Source: an uncultured Oceanospirillaceae bacterium (GTDB lineage: Bacteria; Pseudomonadota; Gammaproteobacteria; Pseudomonadales; Balneatricaceae). Taken from it: DNA of 64,000 nt. The first letter of the stretch is position 1; each line of letters opens with the position of its first letter. The notes beneath the pieces were generated by a model. The model had not been told where the DNA came from, made no database searches, and saw only the letters and a program-made list of their open reading frames with translations. Both the position numbers and the translations under genes were made by a program. This document shows, piece after piece, positions 51,481 through 60,568 of the stretch. The stretch covers positions 1 through 64,000 of the forward strand of contig CAKZPE010000092.1 in the NCBI GenBank assembly GCA_937138495.1, given 5' to 3'.

Positions 51481-52155
51481 ATGGCAATCCTGAGTGACAC
51501 ACAGATTCTGGAATCCTGGCATAAGAATGTAGACCCCTGGGCGGATGCGATTGCAGAACAGTCGATCCCCAGCCGTGTGATGGTGACGGACCAGGCCATT
51601 ATTCACGCCGTGACGGCCCTGCAGCCGCAAACGGTGATAGACATTGGCTGCGGAGAGGGCTGGCTGGTGCGGGCGTTATCTGAGCGGGGCATAGACGTAA
51701 CCGGAACCGATGCGGTCGCGGGGCTGATTGAAAAAGCCCGGTCGGCAGGTGCAGGGCGTTTTGAGCAGATCGCCTATGAAGACTTATCAGCCAGCCGGAT
51801 CACACAACGGTTAGATCTGGCGGTCTGTAACTTCTCACTGCTAGGCAAAGAATCCGTTGAACATGTGTTTGCGACGGTGCCGCAGTTGCTTAATCCCGAC
51901 GGACACTTCGTTGTCCAGACGTTACATCCGGTGATCTGTTGTGGTGATAAGCCTTACACAGATGGCTGGCGGGAAGGTTCATGGGTCGGATTCAGTGGCG
52001 ACTTTACCGACCCTGCGCCCTGGTATTTCCGTACTATAGAATCCTGGCTTCAGCTGTTTCTGGACAATGGCATGCGGATAGAGCAGATGCAGGAACCACT
52101 TCACCCGGACACCGGTCAGCCGGCATCCCTGATCATGACCGGCACTGTGATATGA
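51481..52155 (+). CDS. Class I SAM-dependent methyltransferase
   Basis: A 224-residue methyltransferase with motif I VIDIGCGEGWLVRAL (about 56-70), TGTDAV, and motif IV LAVCNFSLLG. The HFVVQTLHP segment marks the usual strand before motif VI. Substrate is unknown; overall sequence is like UbiE/small-molecule methyltransferases. Its stop overlaps the next ATG (ATGA). Confidence 0.88.
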   Translation: MAILSDTQILESWHKNVDPWADAIAEQSIPSRVMVTDQAIIHAVTALQPQTVIDIGCGEGWLVRALSERGIDVTGTDAVAGLIEKARSAGAGRFEQIAYEDLSASRITQRLDLAVCNFSLLGKESVEHVFATVPQLLNPDGHFVVQTLHPVICCGDKPYTDGWREGSWVGFSGDFTDPAPWYFRTIESWLQLFLDNGMRIEQMQEPLHPDTGQPASLIMTGTVI

Positions 52156-52556
52156 ACCCGGAAGTTGAATCAAAATTTGCCACGTACCCTGAAGATATTC
52201 GTAACAGCCTGCTGGCCATTCGTGGGCTGATTTTTGACATCGCGGCAGAACAGAATCTGGGCGATGTGGAAGAATCACTGAAATGGGGCCAGCCCAGTTA
52301 TGTTGTAAAAGGCGGCAGCCCGGTCCGGCTGGGCTGGAAAGCCGCTGAGCCGGATCAGCTCAGCCTGTTCTTTAACTGCAATACAACGCTGGTGGCTACT
52401 TTTCGGGAGGTGTATGGCGGTGAACTTGAGTTTATCGGCAACCGGGAACTGGTCATTCGTCTTCACAGGGCGTTACCGCTTCAGCCTCTGCAACATTGCC
52501 TGCGAGTGGCATTGCATTATCATCGGGTGAAGGGGTTGCCCTTGCTGGGGATGTGA
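52152..52556 (+). CDS. DUF1801/YdhG-like protein
   Basis: A 134-residue protein with the DUF1801 core EESLKWGQPSYVVKGG and LGWKAAEPDQLSLFFNCNTTL, followed by LVIRLHRALPLQPLQHCLRVALHYHR. The fold is also found in iron-chaperone frataxin-like YdhG proteins. The start is the ATG in the ATGA overlap with the methyltransferase stop; longer readings of the same frame would lie inside that gene. Confidence 0.75.
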   Translation: MNPEVESKFATYPEDIRNSLLAIRGLIFDIAAEQNLGDVEESLKWGQPSYVVKGGSPVRLGWKAAEPDQLSLFFNCNTTLVATFREVYGGELEFIGNRELVIRLHRALPLQPLQHCLRVALHYHRVKGLPLLGM

Positions 52557-52646
52557 GTGGTAATTGCGGATCAGGCATTGTCAGATAAGAAGGCTTGCGT
52601 TTCTTAAGACAACAAAATACAGAATGACAGACAGTTTCTGTTTGTA

Positions 52647-52676
52647 TAAAAAAAGCCCCACATGTGTAGGGCTTTC
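52647..52676 (-). terminator. Rho-independent terminator of the chemotaxis-receptor gene
   Basis: On the minus strand GAAAGCCC-TACACATGT-GGGGCTTT is followed by a run of T residues, 6 bp beyond the receptor stop. Confidence 0.85.
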
Positions 52677-52681
52677 TGGAT

Positions 52682-54310
52682 TTAAACTACAAATTTAGAA
52701 ACTGAATTATTCAGCTCTTTTGATAATGAAGCGAGCGTTTGGCTGGCCGCCGCTATGCTTTGAGCCCGTTCAGTTGTTGCATGAGAATTGTTCAGTATCG
52801 TAATAAGAGATCTGTCGATTTCTTCGGAAACAGTTGTTTGCTCTTTTGATGCGCTTGCAATTTGTGCGTTCATGTTTGTGATATTGGTCACTGACACCGA
52901 TATATTTTGTAATGCTTTTCCTGCCTCGCTCGCTTTATCGCCAGCGTCCCGTGCTTTTTCAGACCCTTGTTGCATAGCAGTAACAGCATTGCTGGTACCA
53001 TTCTGCAGCCGTTCAATCGCAGTCTGAATTTCTTGTGTAGAAACTTGCGTTCTTTGCGCCAGGGTTCGGACTTCGTCAGCAACGACAGCAAATCCTCTAC
53101 CCTGATCTCCGGCTCTGGCCGCCTCGATAGCGGCATTCAGTGCCAGTAGGTTTGTTTGCTCTGCAATTTCTTTGATGACATCGATGATGCTGCCTATGTT
53201 AGCGCTGTCTTCTTCCAACGACTTAATTTTTTGCGAAACGTGGGTGACATCCTCAACCAGTGAGTTTGTCGCCTGAACAGCTTCATCCACGGTTGCGTTC
53301 CCTGCGGTCGACTCCTCGCACGTACTTTGTGCATCTCTGTCTGCATTTCCCGCGTGTTCTGAAATTTCCTGGGCTGTCGCTACCATCTCATTCATGGCTG
53401 TAGCAACTTGTTCTATTTCTAATCTTTGGGAGTCGATACTGGCGTTAGCATTATTACTTATCTGGGACATATCTTCTGCGGACTGAGTAAGCTCTTTAGC
53501 AGCAGAATTGATTTGGCCTATGATTCCCCGCATCTGGCTTATCATGGCATTAAAACTGATAAATACCTTGCCTAGCTCATCTTCACGGTCAATTTCAATT
53601 TTTAATGTTAAATCAGAGTTGTCAGAAATCTGCTCAATTGTTTTTTTAGCATTCACAATTGGAGTCATTAACGATTGATATATTTTAAATGCGACAAATA
53701 CGAATGTAGCAAAGACGATGAGTGAAGCAATTGAGAGATATTTTATACTTTCATCGTACGTTGCGTTGATGACTTCATATTCTTCTTTGGCGACACGCAG
53801 TTGCAGGTCAACGAGCTCTGTGATCTTTTCACTGATCGGATCTATTGTTGCATAAAGAGGGCCGTCAAATTCGGATAAGGCATTCTTAGGATTGCCGGAG
53901 AAGTTCTTCAGGGTTGATAGCATCGAATTGATGCTGGCATCGGCATCTTTAAATAAATTTTCTGCTTCTGAAGCCAGTACGCTTTCTTCCTCTGTCAGGT
54001 TTGTAGACATGAATTCTTTCCATTTAACGGAAATTTCATGCTCAGCATTTTCTATGTCGCTAATCGCTTTGTTGAGAGGGATGAGGCCGGCATTTGCTTT
54101 ATTGACAGCGTCTACCACCAGTACGGCGTAATCGTCCGCAATCACTTTAAGGTCTTGTAGGGGGATTACCCGGTCTTCATAAATACGCTTTGAGCCGTTC
54201 ACGGTTATGTTTAGTTCGGTGAGAGCGATGAATAAAATGAGTGTGAGTCCGACCAGCGGTAAGGTAGACATTACAATCAGTCTGCTTTTTATTGATGTAT
54301 TTTTGAACAT
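52682..54310 (-). CDS. Methyl-accepting chemotaxis protein
   Basis: A 542-residue transmembrane chemoreceptor. TM1 at about 11-31, a four-helix-bundle periplasmic sensor at about 32-189, TM2 at about 190-210, HAMP at about 211-265 and the cytoplasmic signalling domain to the end. The hairpin tip EIAEQTNLLALNAAIEAARAGDQGRGFAVVADEVR is fully conserved and would bind CheW/CheA. No pentapeptide tether for CheR is present at the C-terminus (SVSKFVV). Ligand unknown. Confidence 0.94.
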   Translation of the reverse strand: MFKNTSIKSRLIVMSTLPLVGLTLILFIALTELNITVNGSKRIYEDRVIPLQDLKVIADDYAVLVVDAVNKANAGLIPLNKAISDIENAEHEISVKWKEFMSTNLTEEESVLASEAENLFKDADASINSMLSTLKNFSGNPKNALSEFDGPLYATIDPISEKITELVDLQLRVAKEEYEVINATYDESIKYLSIASLIVFATFVFVAFKIYQSLMTPIVNAKKTIEQISDNSDLTLKIEIDREDELGKVFISFNAMISQMRGIIGQINSAAKELTQSAEDMSQISNNANASIDSQRLEIEQVATAMNEMVATAQEISEHAGNADRDAQSTCEESTAGNATVDEAVQATNSLVEDVTHVSQKIKSLEEDSANIGSIIDVIKEIAEQTNLLALNAAIEAARAGDQGRGFAVVADEVRTLAQRTQVSTQEIQTAIERLQNGTSNAVTAMQQGSEKARDAGDKASEAGKALQNISVSVTNITNMNAQIASASKEQTTVSEEIDRSLITILNNSHATTERAQSIAAASQTLASLSKELNNSVSKFVV

Positions 54311-54645
54311 AAAAAGTGAGCCCTGTCTGTTTATGTTGTACGACTGTATGAAGCATCAGATTACAGTCTAATATTTTATTAACCTGTTGTTACTTCTATG
54401 TACCTCAAAATGGTGCTGTAACACATTGTTTAAACTAAAGTATGAGAGAGAAAAGTCAGCCTTATTTTAGTCTGGGGGTTTTCAATTCCAGGGCTGCTGT
54501 AGCAAGTGATTCTGAAATTTCTTTTATCGTAACTGTCTGAAGAATATAAAACGTTAAGTGCGTTGAGTGCCTGTGGAGTGCTCAGGAAAAACACCGTACT
54601 TTGAGCTTGTTCAGTGCTGGAGCAGGAGGCATATCTGGAGAATGA

Positions 54646-54886
54646 CATGTCTGCCACTATCACATTAGATGATGTCTTTCTTGAAGATTCCAAAACTCAC
54701 GCGCAAGCCACCCAATGGCTCAATTTCGAAGCAAATAAAGCATTGGGCAAAGATCGGCAAGATTGCCCAAGCCAACCCGGATCTGACCTATGAGTTTATC
54801 CGGGACGCACAGTTGCACAGGAAGACGTTTCAGCCGGGAAGAGCACAAAGTATGTCCGGAGAACAAAGCCAGAGAAAATTTCTACA
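54646..54886 (+). pseudogene. Frameshifted ParD-like antitoxin remnant
   Basis: Three reading frames, used in order, give one ParD-like antitoxin: MSATITLDDVFLEDSKTHAQATQ from ATG 54646, then SISKQIKHWAKIGKIAQANP with DLTYEFIRDAQL, then DVSAGKSTKYVRRTK. Two frameshifts (near 54715 and 54818) break it. The family is the ParD-like type II antitoxin whose sequence typically reads HAQ-SxRSxxKQIEHWAKIG. No toxin gene follows; the downstream 100 bp have no supported ORF. The 54311-54645 stretch holds only the chemoreceptor promoter region. Confidence 0.7.
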
Positions 54887-54995
54887 GGGGTATTAAAAAA
54901 CGGCGTAAGGCCGATCTCAATAGGATGCGCCAACAATCTGTTCGATCAATCACGAGCCTGACTATTTCCCACTGGCCAGGCTCGTAAATAGCGTA

Positions 54996-56663
54996 TTACT
55001 CCCCGGTAAGCTTGATCCGTTTTTGGGTCAGCTCACCATCATCACCGGCAGGCCAGTACAGATCCACGCTGACGCTGGTGGTACCATCTTCGAGCTTTGT
55101 GTTCACCATCAGGAAATTGTGCTCACCGGATAACGCGTAGAGCCGGGTGGCATAGCCGCCTTCATAGCCGGAGATCTTTCCGGTACTGCGGATCAGCATT
55201 TCCGCTTTGGCCGGAGCCGGTTTGCGGGAAATAGCACTGGAAGTTGCATTGAAGACTTTCGCTTTGGGAAACGCATCACGGTTCTCCAACTGATACACGC
55301 TGGCACTGTGCACATCACCACTGAGAATGGTCACCGGGCAGCCCTGTTCATGGGAGCATTTGAGTACAGCATCCAGCAGAATATTCCGTTCTTTGTGGTT
55401 ACTTTCGTGCTCCCACTCGTCCCGTAAATCATCCTTATAAGAGCCGATATCAAAGTTCGAAACCAGCGCGCCCCAGTGAACCACCGGCACCGGTGAGACA
55501 ATAAACAGGCTTTTACAGCGCTTACCGGCCGCCTCCAGCCAGTCCAGCACTCTTGTCATTTGTTTAGCACCCAGCAGGGCAGTGCCCTGTTCATGGCGTT
55601 CATAGTCATGATGCCCCCGCATATCCAGCACATAAAAACCGTGATCCCCCATCTTAAAGCTGTAATCCCACTGGCAGGCCTCGTTATCTTCAGGCTTGAG
55701 GGACACCGGAGTTTTCGGGTTATGGCTGTGCTGATACTCAAAGTAGACCTGTTTGGCGGCTTCAAACATCAGCTGAACCAACTGGTCATTGGTGGCTTCG
55801 TCGTCATCCTGAAAAAACCGGTTAAGCAACTTGCTGCGTTCCTCCCGTGTATAGGAGCCCCAGCCGTCCATGATTTCATGGTCATCCCAGATCATATACG
55901 TAGGGAAGCGTTCAAAGGTTTTTCGCAGATTCTGACAGTTCCAGTACATGCGATAGTAATTGCGGTAAATCTCTGCGAAGTACTGAATCAGTGCCTGCCG
56001 TTTCAGTTCGCCGTTCTCTGAATAGGCCTGGATGATGGCGTTTTTGTAATCGCCGAGCCAGTCCCACACGGAACGCATACTTTCCTTCGTGTTATGGGTG
56101 TCGATATACATCTGATCGCCACCGCCAATAGAGAACAGGCCGTTGCGGTTCACCATCGTCTGATAATACAGCGACCATGCACCTTCATTAAAATGGTCGA
56201 AACTGAAAGGGTCATGGCAGCTGAAATAGCCGAATGTCATCGTATTCAGGCTGGCGGGCAGCGCGTGGAAAAACTTCTTCCGCTGATGACCGATTTCAGT
56301 ACGGCTGGGAATACGGTCTGCATCTGCCAGATCGGCGATAACGGCATAGTAATATTTGCGGCCGGCCTGTAAACCGGTGACATTAAATACCGCCGTATTG
56401 TCGGTGGATGCGGTGATTATCTTCGCCTGACAAAACACAGGATTCGCCGCCTGCTTTGCCACAAACTCATCGACATTCAGGCCGTCCAGCGTGTCTATAT
56501 CCCCCTGTAATGGCTTTTCAGTGACCACAAGCCACCAGGTAGCCGCACAATACATGCGTACCCAGAGCCGGCAGGTTTTGGCGGTCATATGGCCAACGAT
56601 GGCCAGTGAACTGAGTTTAGGGTAATCCGGTTCAACAGAGGCGGGATTCCGTGGGAAGTACAT
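54996..56663 (-). CDS. PhoD-like alkaline phosphatase family protein
   Basis: A 555-residue metallophosphoesterase of the PhoD type. A fibronectin-like N-terminal domain (about 20-130, VTGLQAGRKYYYAVIAD) precedes the catalytic part with FSCHDPFSFDHFNEGAW, SIGGGDQMYID, MIWDDHEIMDGWGS and LSGDVHSASVYQL, the last giving metal ligands. There is no obvious Tat signal at the start, unlike classical PhoD, so a cytoplasmic location or nonclassical export is possible. ATG 56663 is chosen because AAGGAG lies 7 nt ahead; 56696 would add 11 residues without a ribosome binding site. Confidence 0.85.
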   Translation of the reverse strand: MYFPRNPASVEPDYPKLSSLAIVGHMTAKTCRLWVRMYCAATWWLVVTEKPLQGDIDTLDGLNVDEFVAKQAANPVFCQAKIITASTDNTAVFNVTGLQAGRKYYYAVIADLADADRIPSRTEIGHQRKKFFHALPASLNTMTFGYFSCHDPFSFDHFNEGAWSLYYQTMVNRNGLFSIGGGDQMYIDTHNTKESMRSVWDWLGDYKNAIIQAYSENGELKRQALIQYFAEIYRNYYRMYWNCQNLRKTFERFPTYMIWDDHEIMDGWGSYTREERSKLLNRFFQDDDEATNDQLVQLMFEAAKQVYFEYQHSHNPKTPVSLKPEDNEACQWDYSFKMGDHGFYVLDMRGHHDYERHEQGTALLGAKQMTRVLDWLEAAGKRCKSLFIVSPVPVVHWGALVSNFDIGSYKDDLRDEWEHESNHKERNILLDAVLKCSHEQGCPVTILSGDVHSASVYQLENRDAFPKAKVFNATSSAISRKPAPAKAEMLIRSTGKISGYEGGYATRLYALSGEHNFLMVNTKLEDGTTSVSVDLYWPAGDDGELTQKRIKLTGE

Positions 56664-56897
56664 ACCTATCTCCTTATAGCTATATAGCGGCGGCACAGCG
56701 TGGTACAGACGGCAGACGCTGAATCTTGTCAGTGGTTTCCGGCAGAGCGGAATCTGTAAGGATAGCCTGTTTCCCCGGCAGAAAGGAGGGAATAAGTGAT
56801 GACGGACTCAGGTGATAAAAACAGCAGAACAACATGCGGACAGATCAGCCATAGCAAGCCGCTGGCTGAAGGCTGTCCGCAGGCAAGAACCGGTCAG

Positions 56898-57218
56898 TTA
56901 TGACTGAACATCTGCACCAGTGTTGCCGTTGTTAATGCGCGTCAGCGGCGCATTAATATTAAAGATCCGGCTGTGTACCTCATCGACACCAAAGGCTTTA
57001 AGACGGGCCGCGTGCATATCCAGATACGCCAGTGCCGAAGCCTCATCTTCAAACAGGTAAATGCCGCCACCTTCGCGGTTATCTGCGTTCTCAGTCCATA
57101 TCTTCCAGATAAAACCCGGCTCATGGTTAATGGACTCCGCAAGCTCGCGCAAAGCGGCGGACATCTCTTCACCGAACGGGCCGTTAAAGGAAAAATGCAG
57201 TTGGAGTAACTTTTTCAT
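56898..57218 (-). CDS. ydhR: YdhR-type putative monooxygenase
   Basis: A 106-residue ferredoxin-like-fold protein closely matching E. coli YdhR: LLQLHFSFNGPFGEEM, LAESINHEPGFIWKIWTEN, GGGIYLFEDEASALAYLDMH, and ARLKAFGVDEV all align without gaps. Family members are thought to be small cofactor-light monooxygenases of aromatic or electrophilic compounds; function is not established. Divergent from a LysR gene 140 bp away, which probably controls it. Confidence 0.9.
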   Translation of the reverse strand: MKKLLQLHFSFNGPFGEEMSAALRELAESINHEPGFIWKIWTENADNREGGGIYLFEDEASALAYLDMHAARLKAFGVDEVHSRIFNINAPLTRINNGNTGADVQS

Positions 57219-57358
57219 AATGAATACCTGAAGCTGAGTGTATGAAAGATGGCTGCGCAGGCCGGTTGTTTATTCGTGAGTAGCTGAGGGGTATGCTATA
57301 CAAGTTATTTAGACATAAAAGTTCAAAATATGACGAATTAATGTGTAAAAATTAGACC

Positions 57359-58258
57359 ATGAAACTTAAATCCACCTTAGAACAATGGCTCACCCTGAAA
57401 GAAGTCGCCCGCTGCGGCAGTGTTCAGGCGGCTGCCCAAAGCCTCAGTAAAAGCCATACCACGGTGCTGTATGCAGTAAAGAAGCTCGAGACCCAGCTGG
57501 GGGTATCCCTGGTGAAGTTGGAAGGGCGGAAAACCGTACTGACAGATCAGGCGGAAATACTGCTGCGCCGGGCAGTACCGATGATAGAGCAGGCCAGAGA
57601 TCTGGAAGTCCTCAGCAGCCATATGTCGCAGGGCATGGAATCTGAAATTACCATCGCCGTTGATCATCTGTGTGACCGGAGCTGGCTGTACCGGCCGCTG
57701 GAGCAGTTTTTATCCCAAAACAGAATGACATCTGTACAGATCCGGGAAACGTCGCTCTCGGCCTCAACACAGGCAGTGACGGAACAGTGGGCGGATATCG
57801 CCATTGTGCCGCTGCCGGTAGAAAACCACCTGGCCGAAGCGTTCGCGAATGTGAAGATGTATCCGGTGCTGGCGAAGGCCCATCCGCTGGCAAAGCAAGC
57901 GTCGGTGTCTCAGGAAGATTTACTCGGTATAACGCAAATCGTCACCCGGGATCTGGGGGACACTAAACACCCCCAAAATGTCGGCTGGTTAAAAGCACAG
58001 CGGCGTATCACCGTAGACAATTTTGATCAGGCATTGGATGCCGTCGCTGGTGGTCTGGGTTTTTGCCGGATGCCCGATCACCGGCTTGCGAAATACGATG
58101 CCGGCACAATAGCAAAGCTGCCCCTGATGGGCGGAGAATGCTATCAGGTGCCGTTGCATCTGGTCGCACCGAAAGCGTCCCGAACGGGGCTGGCAGCACA
58201 GCAGCTATACGACCTGCTGCTGGCAGATGCAAAGCGCCGCCTTAATCATCCGGAATAA
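57359..58258 (+). CDS. LysR-family transcriptional regulator
   Basis: A 299-residue LysR-type regulator with HTH at about 8-65 (WLTLKEVARCGSVQAAAQSLSKSHTTVLYAVKKLETQLGV) and a substrate-binding domain to the end. The wing segment VKLEGRKTVLTDQAE is family-typical. The 140-bp divergent region with ydhR contains GTATGCTATAC and other AT-rich dyads. No strong ribosome binding site precedes ATG 57359. Confidence 0.9.
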   Translation: MKLKSTLEQWLTLKEVARCGSVQAAAQSLSKSHTTVLYAVKKLETQLGVSLVKLEGRKTVLTDQAEILLRRAVPMIEQARDLEVLSSHMSQGMESEITIAVDHLCDRSWLYRPLEQFLSQNRMTSVQIRETSLSASTQAVTEQWADIAIVPLPVENHLAEAFANVKMYPVLAKAHPLAKQASVSQEDLLGITQIVTRDLGDTKHPQNVGWLKAQRRITVDNFDQALDAVAGGLGFCRMPDHRLAKYDAGTIAKLPLMGGECYQVPLHLVAPKASRTGLAAQQLYDLLLADAKRRLNHPE

Positions 58259-58428
58259 GCCCGGTGTCGTCGGGCAACATAAAACCGGGTGCTCTGGCCA
58301 GCATTCAGCAGGCTGATGCACGAAGTATGGATAAATTCCGGTTAATTCCCGGAGGATCAGCTATAATCCGCGCCTTCAGTCTGATCGCACGTCGATGCAG
58401 GCCGGTCATGAAGTCGCAGGAGCAAGCA

Positions 58429-58761
58429 GTGTCGAAGTTTTTCTTTAAAGGTACCCCGGACATTATGGGGAAATACGGTAAGAGTGGTTATAACCCAAAG
58501 CCAAACGTCAAAGCGGGCAGCGAAGCGCATCCGCTTGCTATAACTGTACAGACTGACGCCCGGCGGGAAGAAGTTGAAGCACTGCTGGCTGAACATGAAC
58601 TTGTAGGTGAAATCGAGGTAAACGCGGATGCACCGGAAAACCTGGCGGAACTGGAAGCCATGGTAAAAACCCCGGAAACCCAGCGTTTTGCCCCCAAGCC
58701 TGCCCGCAATGAACCCTGCTCCTGTGGCAGCGGTAAAAAATACAAGAAGTGTTGTGGCTGA
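58429..58761 (+). CDS. PBPRA1643-type SWIM/SEC-C metal-binding protein
   Basis: A 110-residue protein beginning VSKFFFKG (GTG start) and ending in a SEC-C zinc motif, NEPCSCGSGKKYKKCCG. The central part KAGSEAHPLAITVQTDARREEVEALLAEH is typical of the PBPRA1643 family found in marine gammaproteobacteria. GTG 58429 has AGGAG 6 nt upstream and the family start matches; earlier ATGs in frame would add unrelated residues. Function is not known; SEC-C motifs bind zinc and often occur in protein or RNA partners. Confidence 0.85.
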   Translation: MSKFFFKGTPDIMGKYGKSGYNPKPNVKAGSEAHPLAITVQTDARREEVEALLAEHELVGEIEVNADAPENLAELEAMVKTPETQRFAPKPARNEPCSCGSGKKYKKCCG

Positions 58762-59306
58762 ATCGGTTGTCAGCCTTTGAAACAACACTGTTACTGATCA
58801 CCTTATGTATTGGTATATCGGTGGTCTGGAGTACAGTGTGGCTGGGTATCTCCCCGATGCCCAGCTCTCAAAAAGCCCGGCAGGCGGTTATCGGGCTCAT
58901 CGAAAAAACCGGTGACGGGCCAGTCTTTGACCTTGGCAGCGGCTGGGGCAACCTGATAATCCCTCTGGCCAGGAAATACCCTGAACGCAAGATCGTCGGG
59001 TATGAACTCTCTCTTATACCCTGGTCAGTCTCCCTCATCCTGAAGCACACCCTGAAGCTGAATAACCTGCAGCTGTACCGCAAGAACTTCCTTAAAGCTG
59101 ACCTTTCTGACGCATCAGTATGCGTCTGTTATCTCTATCCGAAAGGCATGCAGCGGCTTGCGGAAAAGATCAGCGCAGGGGAAATGGCACCGCAGTTTTT
59201 AATCAGCAATAATTTTGCCCTGCCAGACCATCAGCCTGCTGAAACCCTTCAGCTCACGGATTTTTACAGATCGCCGGTGTATCTGTACCGGTTCGTGCAT
59301 CCGTAA
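58749..59306 (+). CDS. Membrane-anchored class I SAM methyltransferase
   Basis: A 185-residue methyltransferase with an N-terminal membrane helix (about 9-33, TTLLLITLCIGISVVWSTVWLGI) and motif I VFDLGSGWGNLIIPLA. YELSLIPWSVSLI and DASVCVCYLYPKG fit a small class I methyltransferase. The GTG start at 58749 overlaps the SEC-C gene by 13 bp, so the two are coupled. Substrate unknown. Confidence 0.8.
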   Translation: MLWLNRLSAFETTLLLITLCIGISVVWSTVWLGISPMPSSQKARQAVIGLIEKTGDGPVFDLGSGWGNLIIPLARKYPERKIVGYELSLIPWSVSLILKHTLKLNNLQLYRKNFLKADLSDASVCVCYLYPKGMQRLAEKISAGEMAPQFLISNNFALPDHQPAETLQLTDFYRSPVYLYRFVHP

Positions 59307-59436
59307 GCCGCGCCATTCGTACCTGTAACACGAAAACACCCAAGTTGACCGCTTAGCTGAATCAGCCTTATAGTCCTTGGTGAGGCGTCGAAACCTCAAC
59401 TGTAAGCGGATAGCCATCACCGTTATGTTGGTTTTT

Positions 59437-59570
59437 TTGTGCCACAAATGTGGTACAAACTCCCGTTATGTCGGGAGGGCGGTGAATATAATACCCTTAT
59501 GGGGAAATAAGCCCGCGGTCTCTTACAGCCGTTTCGAACCTCCCGACACCTCACGGACTGAGGCGTTTTT
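59437..59570 (+). ncRNA. Structured leader RNA, C4-antisense-RNA-like candidate
   Basis: Hairpin GTGCCACA/TGTGGTAC (59439-59456), hairpin CTCCCG/CGGGAG (59460-59477), and an alternative long-range pairing GTCGGGAGG (59470-59478) with CCTCCCGAC (59539-59547) precede an intrinsic terminator CCTCA-CGGAC-TGAGG-CGTTTTT (59549-59570). Two 7-nt blocks, CTTACAG (59522-59528) and GTTTCGA (59531-59537), are complementary to CTGTAAG (59400-59406) and TCGAAAC (59388-59394) upstream, in the correct antiparallel order. This layout resembles the C4 antisense RNA of phage P1/P7 and its bacterial relatives. It ends 25 bp before an ORF with a perfect ribosome binding site. The class name is from memory of that family and needs a covariance-model search. 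Confidence 0.5.
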
Positions 59571-59595
59571 CGATAAAAATGTAAGGAGGCCAGGT

Positions 59596-59988
59596 ATGGC
59601 TAACCATCAAATCGATAACGTGGTGTACTCACTGCGTTCCTGCTTCACTGATCAGCAAGATCCGAAACTCCTCACCACACTGGATGCCCGCATTAACCTG
59701 AGCAGGCTATACGACTACCGCGTGCTGGACGTCGGCACCATGGCCATGTTTGGCAACGTTCAGGGTGAACTGATTCAGCTGCTGAACGACTGGCAAATAT
59801 ATAACGACCCCGACCCGGAAGACTTCCGCAGCCTCATGTGGCGCTACGCCAGCGTACTGCGCTGCATCGACTTCGCCGACCGCTTTATGCTGGTCCACAA
59901 CGAACCGCTGGAGCCGAATGAAGAGGTAGAAGCACTTCGAAAGCGGCTGAGTTTGCAGTTGCATAATCGTACGCGGGTGCTGATGTAG
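59596..59988 (+). CDS. Unknown protein behind the C4-like RNA
   Basis: A 130-residue cytoplasmic protein that I do not recognise. It starts MANHQIDNVVYSLRSCF, is predicted mainly helical, and has FGNVQGELIQLLNDWQ in the middle. No signal peptide, membrane helix or catalytic motif is seen. TAAGGAGG, a perfect ribosome binding site, lies 7 nt before ATG 59596; the longer upstream readings of this frame would run through the structured RNA and are rejected. A terminator just before the ribosome binding site suggests expression is controlled by the preceding RNA. Confidence 0.75.
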   Translation: MANHQIDNVVYSLRSCFTDQQDPKLLTTLDARINLSRLYDYRVLDVGTMAMFGNVQGELIQLLNDWQIYNDPDPEDFRSLMWRYASVLRCIDFADRFMLVHNEPLEPNEEVEALRKRLSLQLHNRTRVLM

Positions 59989-60310
59989 TGATGGTTGCGG
60001 TTACAGGCGCTTGTTGAAACCTGAGAAGGTTGAGGCTGGTTGAAGAATGTCAGCAAGTTTCTGTAAATCCTCGGGGACAGGGGAATTCGGTTCTGACTCT
60101 GTCCCTAATTTAAACCGTATTTCCTTTGTGCATGGTTATGTGCATGTACTGGCCCCACCCGTGTCCTCTGCTGGCAGCAACGGATCAGCCGTGCCGGTAT
60201 CAACTGATCGGCCGGCTGGTGTAAGCGAACAACAAAAGGCTAGAGTAAAGTTGCTCTGACTCCGTTTGATCATCAATTCGAGAAGTTAAATTATTTAAGT
60301 AAGTTCTGTT
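59989..60310. other. Intergenic region with decayed sequence
   Basis: This 322-bp stretch has no supported gene. It includes short phrases such as GGTTCTGACTCTGTCCC (near 60090) and GCTCTGACTCC (near 60251), of a kind often seen in intergenic remnants. A 70-codon open frame (60047-60259) has no ribosome binding site and low-complexity content. Confidence 0.4.
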
Positions 60311-60568
60311 TTATTTTTTTAAACAGTCGCCGTTCTTGAATGCTTCTGTCATTCTCTTATCAAAGTCATTCATTTCATCATTCATTTTATTTAACTCTTC
60401 TATAGATAAGGCTCTATCCAGTGAGTATTTTTTTGACAGTTTTTGTCTTTCATGTTCAAAACTGCAGTTTTTAATATCTATCTCATTACTATTCTTTATC
60501 GCGATAAGTAGCGCAGTAATTAATAACATTCCAGTGATGAGATAAAATGCCAGTTTAATGTTATTCAA
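60311..60568 (-). CDS. Small membrane-anchored protein, unknown function
   Basis: An 85-residue protein with one N-terminal membrane helix (LAFYLITGMLLITALLIAI) and a charged helical tail (LSIEELNKMNDEMNDFDKRMTEAF) containing two cysteines. No family is recognised. It is AT-rich compared with its surroundings and lies in a segment with decayed sequence, so it may be accessory DNA. No strong ribosome binding site is seen before the ATG. Confidence 0.5.
   Translation of the reverse strand: MNNIKLAFYLITGMLLITALLIAIKNSNEIDIKNCSFEHERQKLSKKYSLDRALSIEELNKMNDEMNDFDKRMTEAFKNGDCLKK

Noticed and set aside
54430..54693. Minus-strand ORF upstream of the chemoreceptor
   Set aside because: It overlaps the rebuilt antitoxin start on the other strand, has no ribosome binding site and no recognisable protein features.
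59377..59595. Upstream extension of the 130-aa protein frame
   Set aside because: It would translate through two hairpins and a terminator; a perfect TAAGGAGG sits before ATG 59596.
60047..60259. 70-codon plus-strand ORF after the unknown 130-aa gene
   Set aside because: Low-complexity content, no ribosome binding site, and phrases typical of decayed intergenic sequence.
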